Assembly: GCA_021443605.1 (NCBI GenBank)
Contig: JABUTQ010000400.1
Span: forward strand, 1-6,843
Source: Bacteroidales bacterium
Lineage (GTDB): Bacteria > Bacteroidota > Bacteroidia > Bacteroidales > UBA932
Reading direction: 5' to 3'
DNA: 6,843 nucleotides
Part shown: positions 1 to 4,423 of the stretch, piece after piece
Numbering within the stretch: the first letter of the stretch is position 1
How the letters are laid out: every line of letters begins with the position of its first letter
The notes under the pieces: generated by a model
Told to the model about the DNA's origin: nothing
Databases searched by the model: none
The model's input: the letters and a program-made list of their open reading frames with translations, nothing else
Position numbers and translations under genes: made by a program

Positions 1-234
1 CAGCGCGTGGCCATAGCCCGTGCCGTGGTCAGCCATCCGCAGCTCATCCTCGCCGACGAGCCTACCGGTAACCTCGATTCCAAGAATGGCAAGGAAGTGA
101 TGGAACTCCTCAGCGAACTCAACCGCGAAGGAACCACCATCATTATGGTGACCCACTCCCAGCACGATGCCTCCTACGCCTCCCGCATCATCAACCTCTT
201 TGACGGACAGATAGTTACCGACGCAAGAATGTAG
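1..234 (+). CDS. ABC transporter ATP-binding protein, MacB/LolD type (C-terminal part)
   Basis: This is the last 77 residues of an ABC ATPase whose 5' part lies outside the window; the frame is open from base 1, so no start is assigned. It begins at the final Q of the LSGGQ signature followed by RVAIARA. It then shows the Walker B strand LILADE (residues 15-20 of the fragment), the D-loop TGNLDS, and the switch (H-loop) histidine at residue 52 in VTHSQ. The wording DEPTGNLDS and a short tail ending soon after the 'DG-I' strand are typical of the MacB/LolD/FtsE class, which powers export, lipoprotein release or cell-envelope remodelling from the cytoplasmic face of the inner membrane. Walker A and the membrane partner are not visible, so the substrate is unknown. 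The gene ends at TAG just before a strong hairpin, so it is the last gene of its transcript. The ATPase call is certain; the subclass is likely. Confidence 0.93.
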   Translation, partial: QRVAIARAVVSHPQLILADEPTGNLDSKNGKEVMELLSELNREGTTIIMVTHSQHDASYASRIINLFDGQIVTDARM

Positions 235-268
235 AAAATTCCCCGCCTCAGCCGGGCGGGGATTTTTT
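235..268. terminator. bidirectional intrinsic terminator between convergent genes
   Basis: A 7-bp GC stem (CCCCGCC 241-247 with GGCGGGG 255-261), extended by T240-A262, encloses a 7-nt loop. It is followed by T-rich 263-268 and preceded by A-rich 235-238, so it would work in both directions. It starts directly after the ABC ATPase stop and lies 8 bp from the stop of the minus-strand membrane gene, so it probably ends both transcripts. Confidence 0.88.
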
Positions 269-275
269 GTGCCTA

Positions 276-1217
276 TTACTCTTTATTCCGTCGAAAAAGA
301 TAATTTTCAAGTCTCAATTCCCACACGAGCACAAACGAAAGTGCCCACCTAAAAAGGAGGAGAATCCACCACACCGCTCCGCAGGCAGACAATAGGAGAA
401 GATCCTCGAAGTTACTGTGTGACACGCATATATGTGTATCGAGATAATCTACGTCACTGCTGGAGATTTCTCCTCTTGCAAGCTCGTCAAGCATCGCCGC
501 AGCTCCATACCCGAGTCCCACGATATTTGCGATAATCCATAGAAACGCCGTATTTTCAGGGAGGCCGAAAAACAGCATCACCGGCTTCAAGAACCTCGAG
601 ATTACCCTTACTATTCCAAACTCCGTGAGAATTCTCTGGAGGATGTTCAACGTATAGATTATAACTATCATTGTAAGACAGAGCTTCAGCGTATTGAGGG
701 CCCAAGCCCCAAGCACGGGAAGGAATGGTCCGGAAACGCCGAAATGGGGGTCGACGGATGGAGCACCCACAGAAGCTCCGGGGAGGACAAGATTCAGAAC
801 AAAGCCCAGAGCCAAAGCCCCCAAAGTTCTGTTTATCACCATCCTAACCGCATTCGTCCCCGTTTTCTTCAACACCGCCGTCTCCAATATCATCGAATGG
901 GCACAAAGCACCATAGTGGAAAGTATCGTTATGGACCTTACATCCATTTCAATTGTTGCCATCACGGCTATGGCAGAATAGACGTTCACGAAATATCCCG
1001 ACACGAATGCAAGAGCCGCATCGCCGGGCAGGCCGAAATATCTGAATACCGGATTTACAAAATCTGATATATACGGCAAGATATTGAAATATTTCAGAAG
1101 CATCATTGCAAATGACACGCCCACAGTCAGTTTCAATATCCAGATACAAGTCTTTGTGGTTGTGGGGAGCACCTCTGCGATGCATTTTTTCAACTTCTGT
1201 ACGGTTTCTTTTTTCAT
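276..1217 (-). CDS. nucleoside recognition (Gate) domain membrane protein
   Basis: A polytopic inner-membrane protein of 313 residues from the ATG at 1217. A TTG at 1238 would add seven residues, but it sits inside a promoter-like -7 element, so I prefer the ATG. The protein has two similar halves. Each carries a Gly-Leu-Pro turn before a membrane helix (residues 62-64 and 218-220), and later a helix with a His-Ser pair followed by Glu four or five residues on (H107/S108/E112 and H267/S268/E271). This matches the duplicated Gate layout of nucleoside-recognition-domain proteins, related to the spore-maturation SpmA/SpmB proteins and to FeoB-like membrane parts. About eight hydrophobic segments can be seen, and a polar, Gly/Pro-rich linker (about 147-164) joins the halves. 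The substrate of stand-alone members is not established, so transport of a nucleoside or other small solute is only a family-based guess. It diverges from the PerR-like gene and converges on the ABC ATPase gene. Confidence 0.82.
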   Translation of the reverse strand: MKKETVQKLKKCIAEVLPTTTKTCIWILKLTVGVSFAMMLLKYFNILPYISDFVNPVFRYFGLPGDAALAFVSGYFVNVYSAIAVMATIEMDVRSITILSTMVLCAHSMILETAVLKKTGTNAVRMVINRTLGALALGFVLNLVLPGASVGAPSVDPHFGVSGPFLPVLGAWALNTLKLCLTMIVIIYTLNILQRILTEFGIVRVISRFLKPVMLFFGLPENTAFLWIIANIVGLGYGAAAMLDELARGEISSSDVDYLDTHICVSHSNFEDLLLLSACGAVWWILLLFRWALSFVLVWELRLENYLFRRNKE

Positions 1218-1235
1218 TTCGTAGATATCTGAATG

Positions 1236-1243
1236 CAAATATA
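1236..1243 (-). promoter_or_regulatory. Bacteroides-type -7 element for the Gate-domain gene
   Basis: Read on the minus strand, this is TATATTTG, a full match to the Bacteroidetes -7 consensus TAnnTTTG, ending 18 bases before the ATG at 1217. No TTTG is found 19-21 bases upstream; the nearest lies only 12 bases away. The call therefore rests on the -7 element and its position. It also argues against using the TTG at 1238 as a start codon. Confidence 0.45.
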
Positions 1244-1294
1244 GATATCCTTCTGCAAAATAATCGATTATCTCGAAGACATTTGTCGTAAAAA

Positions 1295-1326
1295 TTTGTA
1301 ATTAATAATTTTTATAATTTAATTTG
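1295..1326 (+). promoter_or_regulatory. Bacteroides-type promoter of the perR-like/rbr operon
   Basis: A -33 element TTTG (1295-1298) is separated by exactly 20 bases from TTAATTTG (1319-1326), which matches the -7 consensus TAnnTTTG at all but one fixed position. This is the expected Bacteroidetes spacing. Transcription would start a few bases downstream, leaving a leader of roughly 20 bases before the ATG at 1354. The in-frame TTG at 1324 falls inside the -7 element and is therefore not a likely start. Confidence 0.6.
1303..1317. promoter_or_regulatory. PerR-box-like operator in the promoter spacer
   Basis: The 15-bp sequence TAATAATTTTTATAA matches the Bacillus PerR box TTATAATNATTATAA at 12 of its 14 defined positions. 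It lies wholly within the 20-bp spacer between the -33 and -7 elements. A PerR-type repressor bound there would block RNA polymerase, suggesting that the downstream regulator controls itself and the rubrerythrin. The surrounding region is very AT-rich, so chance similarity is possible, and Bacteroidetes PerR sites need not follow the Bacillus consensus. Confidence 0.4.
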
Positions 1327-1353
1327 CATATAACGAAAAAATTCCACGCATAT

Positions 1354-1767
1354 ATGTATTCAGAGGTAAAAGATATCATAAAAAGTCACGGAATGAAAGC
1401 CACTCCGCAACGGATTCACATTTACAATATCCTTCGGAAGCACGGCCACACGACCGCCGATATGATTTACAGTGATGTAAAACAGGAGTTCCCCACCCTC
1501 TCTTTCGCCACTGTGTATAATGTATTGCAGACTTTTGTTGAATCGGGGATAGTCAGGCCTCTATATAGTACCGACAGCAAGATGTATTTTGACATCACCA
1601 CAACCCCGCACTACCACATCTATGACGAAAGCACCCGCACTTTCCAGGACATCAAAGATGACGAGCTATTGCTGACCGTCAAGAACTATCTGGCCTCCAA
1701 GGGGATGGAGGAATACGACATTGATTCCATCAAAATTCAATTAATCAGAAAAACAACTGACAAATGA
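1354..1767 (+). CDS. perR: PerR-like Fur-family transcriptional regulator, cysteine-free
   Basis: A 137-residue cytoplasmic DNA-binding repressor of the Fur/PerR family. The N-terminal winged helix shows MKATPQR (14-20), TTADMIY (33-39) and the recognition helix SFATVYNVL (50-58). Compared from memory with Bacillus subtilis PerR, all five regulatory metal ligands are present at a constant offset: H32, D80, H86, H88 and D99 correspond to H37, D85, H91, H93 and D104. The Asp pair and the HYH motif favour a peroxide sensor (PerR) over an iron sensor (Fur). The protein has no cysteine, so both CxxC pairs of the structural zinc site are missing and the fold must be held without it. I chose the ATG at 1354 because the longer in-frame TTG start overlaps the -7 promoter element. 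Its stop overlaps the rubrerythrin start (ATGA), implying coupled translation and a shared peroxide response. Family is sure; PerR subtype is likely. Confidence 0.85.
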   Translation: MYSEVKDIIKSHGMKATPQRIHIYNILRKHGHTTADMIYSDVKQEFPTLSFATVYNVLQTFVESGIVRPLYSTDSKMYFDITTTPHYHIYDESTRTFQDIKDDELLLTVKNYLASKGMEEYDIDSIKIQLIRKTTDK

Positions 1768-2339
1768 AAACTTTAAAAGGAACCAAAACAGAACAGAACC
1801 TGCTGAAGGCATTCGCAGGCGAGTCTCAGGCAAGAATGCGCTACACCTATTTTGCAAGCACGGCAAAGAAAGAAGGATACGAACAGATTTCAGCAATATT
1901 CACGGAAACAGCCGCCCAGGAACAGGAACACGCCAAAAAGTTCTTCAAGTATCTGGAAGGTGGTATAGTGGAGATTACTGCATCCTATCCCGCCGGCATC
2001 ATAAACAACACCACCGAGAATCTGAAAGCTGCCGCGATGGGAGAAAACGAAGAGTGGACAGCTCTCTATCCCGCATTTGCAAAAACAGCTGAAGATGAGG
2101 GATTTCCGGAGATTGCCAACACTTTCAGAAAAATCGCCACCGTTGAGGCCGAACACGAAAAGAGGTTCTTGAAATTCTACCAGAACATCATAGAAAACAA
2201 AGTGTTCGAAAAAGACGAGGAGACAGTATGGCAGTGCCGCAACTGCGGGTATGTCCACACGGGTAAGAGCGCACCCGAATCCTGCCCTGCCTGTGCGCAT
2301 CCCCAGGCATATTTCGAAGTAAAGAAAGAGAATTATTAA
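1764..2339 (+). CDS. rbr: rubrerythrin
   Basis: A complete 191-residue cytoplasmic rubrerythrin, a non-haem diiron peroxidase that reduces hydrogen peroxide to water in anaerobes using electrons from rubredoxin-type carriers. The N-terminal four-helix bundle carries the diiron ligands E20, E53 and H56 (EQEH), E94 and E97 (ENEEW), and E128 with H131 (EAEH). The C-terminal rubredoxin-like domain has a four-cysteine iron site at C158, C161, C174 and C177, in CRNCGY and SCPAC. Length and domain order are those of classical rubrerythrin. The start codon overlaps the stop of the PerR-like gene by four bases and has no Shine-Dalgarno site, so translation is probably coupled to it. The next gene follows after 10 bases, so they are likely co-transcribed. 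Induction by peroxide through the adjacent PerR-like repressor is inferred from gene order and the operator-like site. Confidence 0.97.
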   Translation: MKTLKGTKTEQNLLKAFAGESQARMRYTYFASTAKKEGYEQISAIFTETAAQEQEHAKKFFKYLEGGIVEITASYPAGIINNTTENLKAAAMGENEEWTALYPAFAKTAEDEGFPEIANTFRKIATVEAEHEKRFLKFYQNIIENKVFEKDEETVWQCRNCGYVHTGKSAPESCPACAHPQAYFEVKKENY

Positions 2340-2349
2340 GAAACTGATA

Positions 2350-3126
2350 ATGAGAAAGTTTACACTATTATTCCTATTCTTTGGCGCAATCATTCTTAAG
2401 GGATGTGGACAAAGCCCGCAGGAGGAAGGGGTGAGAATAATCGCACACAGAGGTTACTGGAAAACCGAAGGGAGTGCCCAAAATTCAATCGCTTCACTGA
2501 AAAAAGCGCAGGCTCTTGACATTTTCGGGACTGAATTCGATGCACAACTTACGGCAGACAGTGTCTATGTGGCATTTCACGACTCAAAAATCCACGGAGT
2601 GCCCGTTGAAGAGATGACATACGCACAGATGCTGGCGGACACAACCCTCGCTAACGGCGAAAGAATTTCTACGGTTGACGAGTACCTCAAAGAGGCAGCA
2701 AAGGACAAATCGTGCAAGATTATTTTCGAGCTCAAGCCACAGGAAAAGCCCGGGTTCGAAGAGCTGAGCGTGGAAAAAGCAATCTCCCTTGTCAAAAAAC
2801 ACAGACTTGAAAAATGCACGGAATTCATCTCTTTCAGCATTGAAATCTGCAAGATGCTCGTCCAAAAGATGCCGGGGATTCCTGTATCATACCTTGGGAG
2901 CACCCTCTCCCCCGCCGAGCTTCACGAACTGGGGATAACCGGTGTGGATTTCAATTTCTCGGTATTTCAGAAAAATCCCGATTGGGTGCCGGAAGCCCAC
3001 GCCCTTGGTATGTCTGTAAACGTATGGACCGTTGACAAAAAGGAAACAGCCCTTGAGATGATTGATCTCGGCGTTGACTACATCACCACCAACTACCCCG
3101 AAACGTTGTTGGCAGAGGAAGAATAA
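2350..3126 (+). CDS. glycerophosphodiester phosphodiesterase lipoprotein
   Basis: A 258-residue exported enzyme of the GDPD family (TIM barrel), which hydrolyses glycerophosphodiesters from phospholipid turnover to sn-glycerol 3-phosphate and an alcohol. The N terminus is a lipoprotein signal: MRK, a hydrophobic stretch, then LKGC with the acyl cysteine at 19, so it is membrane-anchored outside the cytoplasm. Catalytic and metal motifs are present: HRG (H33, R34), ExD (E62, D64), HD (H77, D78) and ExK (E127, K129). The usual PENT motif reads AQNS (43-46). The C-terminal barrel strands VNVWTVDK and YITTNYPE are typical and complete. It lies 10 bases after rubrerythrin, so co-transcription is likely although no functional link is obvious. 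Its last 54 bases recur downstream at 4170-4223, after the PstS-like gene, marking a rearrangement. Confidence 0.93.
   Translation: MRKFTLLFLFFGAIILKGCGQSPQEEGVRIIAHRGYWKTEGSAQNSIASLKKAQALDIFGTEFDAQLTADSVYVAFHDSKIHGVPVEEMTYAQMLADTTLANGERISTVDEYLKEAAKDKSCKIIFELKPQEKPGFEELSVEKAISLVKKHRLEKCTEFISFSIEICKMLVQKMPGIPVSYLGSTLSPAELHELGITGVDFNFSVFQKNPDWVPEAHALGMSVNVWTVDKKETALEMIDLGVDYITTNYPETLLAEEE
3071..3124 (+). repeat. direct repeat, copy A (3' end of the phosphodiesterase gene)
   Basis: The last 54 bases of the phosphodiesterase coding region, from the Gly codon before VDYITTNYPE into the stop codon, are repeated 1099 bp downstream. 52 of 54 bases are identical. The differences at 3106 and 3108 both fall in one leucine codon (TTG here, CTA in copy B) and are silent. 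Confidence 0.95.
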
Positions 3127-3128
3127 AC

Positions 3129-3146
3129 AACTTCGTTGAAGTTTTT
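3129..3146 (+). terminator. weak hairpin after the phosphodiesterase gene
   Basis: Two bases after the TAA stop there is a 6-bp stem AACTTC/GAAGTT with a 3-nt loop, followed by a short T run to 3146. It has the shape of an intrinsic terminator, but the stem is short and AT-rich, so leaky or no termination is possible. Confidence 0.35.
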
Positions 3147-3164
3147 AATATTCCTATAAATTTC
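3135..3164 (+). promoter_or_regulatory. possible promoter of the PstS-like gene
   Basis: GTTG at 3135-3138 stands 18 bases before TAAATTTC (3157-3164), which is one base off the -7 consensus TAnnTTTG. The AT-rich 69-bp gap and its distance to the ATG at 3196 are suitable. The -33 part is poor, overlaps the hairpin and is one base too close, so this is only a candidate. Confidence 0.28.
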
Positions 3165-3195
3165 AATTAATTACAATAACTTCTCAAAACAATAA

Positions 3196-4176
3196 ATGGT
3201 CATGGTGAGATTCTTCATAAAAGCACTTTTCTCGTATGTTGTGGTTGTGACTGCGGCTATTGGATGTGGGAAGATAGGAGATTCAGAAACTACTTTATCT
3301 AAAGTTAAGTTTGAAGATTGGCCGCTGACGGATTGTTCTACCAGCACTTCACCAGTCAGAGATCTTGTGGCGTATAAACTACTTGGTGTCCCGTACAACT
3401 GGGAGGTGGATATGATAGGGGGATCGACCTATAGAATCCTGCCAAATTTTCAAGATTCGAATGTGCCTTTTACATATAATGATTACAATGATAAGAACCT
3501 CTGCAGTGGCACACATGGGGCATACACCAATCTCATTGAGGGAAAAACGGATATCATCATAGCAAGCCGTGATATTTCAAAGAATGAAATGGCCGAAGCC
3601 GATTCTTTGCGCGTAGAGTTAGAAACGGCTCCACTGGCCACAGATGCACTGGTGTTCATAGTCAATCCCAAGAATCCGGTCAAGAATCTTACAGCTGATC
3701 AGGTAAGGAAGATATATACCGGGGAGATTACCAATTGGAAAGAGGTCGGTGGTATTGACCATACGATTACTCCATATATCAGGGATGCTGATTCGGGCAG
3801 CCAGGAGAAGATGGAGACTCTTGTTATGGCCGGGCTGACCATGATTGAAGGTCTGCCGGAAACCATAGGTAGTGTAATGCTTTCTCCATATTATTCCATC
3901 GAGGAGGATGAGTACGGGATTGGCTACACACCATACTTTTATTGCACGGCGATGGTGCGTGATTTGATAAAGGTGAATGTATTGTCTATCAACGGAGTTG
4001 TACCTACGAAAGAAACTCTAAAGGCAAATAAGTATCCATTCGTGTCAAGCATCTATGCTGCCGTCCGCAAATCGGAAAGCCACGATAGCAGGGCGTACAC
4101 GCTTTACCAGTTCCTATTTACCAAGAATGGGGCGGAAATGATTGATGAAAGTGGTTATATCCCATTTTTGCGTTGA
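3196..4176 (+). CDS. PstS-like substrate-binding lipoprotein
   Basis: A 326-residue periplasmic-type binding protein of the PstS-like family (PBP-like domain), which usually binds phosphate for ABC import. A short basic start and hydrophobic helix end in AIGC, giving an acyl cysteine at residue 24 (22 if the ATG at 3202 is used), so it is probably a lipoprotein. Family motifs in order: TDCSTSTSP (45-53), matching the phosphate-binding DGSTS loop with Cys for Gly; TDIIIASRDIS (118-128); the hinge-region KIYTGEITNW (172-181); and DADSGSQ (197-203), matching the SGS ligand loop. The C terminus SGYIPF is where family members normally end. No pstC, pstA or pstB is in the window, so it is an orphan here; a sensory or scavenging role is possible. 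The stop codon TGA (4174-4176) is supplied by copy B of a repeat taken from the phosphodiesterase gene, a sign that this gene was inserted. Family is confident; phosphate as ligand is likely but unproven. Confidence 0.88.
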   Translation: MVMVRFFIKALFSYVVVVTAAIGCGKIGDSETTLSKVKFEDWPLTDCSTSTSPVRDLVAYKLLGVPYNWEVDMIGGSTYRILPNFQDSNVPFTYNDYNDKNLCSGTHGAYTNLIEGKTDIIIASRDISKNEMAEADSLRVELETAPLATDALVFIVNPKNPVKNLTADQVRKIYTGEITNWKEVGGIDHTITPYIRDADSGSQEKMETLVMAGLTMIEGLPETIGSVMLSPYYSIEEDEYGIGYTPYFYCTAMVRDLIKVNVLSINGVVPTKETLKANKYPFVSSIYAAVRKSESHDSRAYTLYQFLFTKNGAEMIDESGYIPFLR

Positions 4177-4223
4177 CTACATCACCACCAACTACCCCGA
4201 AACGCTATTGGCAGAGGAAGAAT
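4170..4223 (+). repeat. direct repeat, copy B (downstream of the PstS-like gene)
   Basis: A second copy of the phosphodiesterase 3' end, 1099 bp after copy A, with 52 of 54 bases identical. Its first seven bases complete the PstS-like reading frame and give it its TGA stop. Upstream of the repeat, similarity stops abruptly (CGGCG in copy A, TTTGCG here). Downstream, a weak resemblance (TAAACAA in A, TAAAACAA here) may continue past the stop codons. Confidence 0.95.
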
Positions 4224-4228
4224 TGTAA
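4170..4228 (+). pseudogene. 3' remnant of a glycerophosphodiester phosphodiesterase gene
   Basis: Read in the phosphodiesterase frame (from 4172), this stretch encodes VDYITTNYPETLLAEEEL and a TAA at 4226-4228. It therefore preserves the enzyme's C terminus with one extra leucine. There is no start codon or upstream part, so it is not an independent gene. That its only differences from copy A are silent suggests it came from a functional homologous allele or paralogue, not from random decay. It may be the original gene end, displaced by the PstS-like insertion. Confidence 0.75.
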
Positions 4229-4269
4229 AACAAGCTGTCCCGAGGATTTCGATTACGACTCGAATTTAT

Positions 4270-4310
4270 AAAAAAGTGCCCAGGCATACCGCCGAGGGCA
4301 CTTTTTTTTT
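4270..4310 (+). terminator. strong intrinsic terminator
   Basis: GTGCCC (4276-4281) pairs with GGGCAC (4296-4301), and the flanking A run (4270-4275) extends the stem into the T run. The loop holds a small inner GGC/GCC pair, and nine T bases follow (4302-4310). The A and T flanks make it likely to work on both strands. It ends transcription from the PstS-like gene; before the proposed insertion it would have followed the phosphodiesterase gene directly. It isolates the SusC-like gene behind it. Confidence 0.9.
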
Positions 4311-4342
4311 GTTCAAATAAGAAATCTGTCCCGAAAAAATAG

Positions 4343-4350
4343 TACATTTG
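4343..4350 (+). promoter_or_regulatory. Bacteroides-type -7 element for the SusC-like gene
   Basis: TACATTTG is a full match to the consensus TAnnTTTG and is followed by TTGCA, common at such sites. It lies 73 bases before the ATG at 4424, giving a leader of about 65-70 bases. No TTTG is found at the expected -33 position, so activation by a dedicated regulator or another sigma factor is possible. Confidence 0.5.
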
Positions 4351-4423
4351 TTGCACCTAAACGACCCTAAACTCATAAAACCTTATCAACCTAATCATTA
4401 CTAACTAATTTTTTCAAAAAGGT

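Noticed and set aside
694..1067. Plus-strand open frames antisense to the Gate-domain gene
   Set aside because: Their predicted proteins are rich in Arg, His, Pro and Ser with no recognisable domain. They lie wholly inside a convincing membrane-protein gene on the other strand.
1218..1238. TTG start adding seven residues to the Gate-domain protein
   Set aside because: The TTG is the end of a perfect TAnnTTTG -7 element, so it would probably lie upstream of the transcript start. AAGGA upstream of it resembles a Shine-Dalgarno site, but such sites are rarely used in this phylum.
1324..1353. TTG start adding ten residues to the PerR-like protein
   Set aside because: It overlaps the -7 promoter element, and the shorter ATG form fits the usual length of the N-terminal region before the TPQR motif.
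1890..2393. Long minus-strand open frame across rubrerythrin
   Set aside because: It is a shadow of the rubrerythrin frame, which has all its metal ligands; the antisense translation shows no family motif.
3071..4223. Repeats as att sites of a known integrative element
   Set aside because: No integrase, excisionase, transposase or mobilisation gene lies between the copies or elsewhere in the window, so a known element type cannot be claimed.
4248..4264. TTCGA/TCGAA inverted repeat before the terminator
   Set aside because: The stem is only 5 bp with a 7-nt loop and no T run or known motif; it is as likely chance as function.
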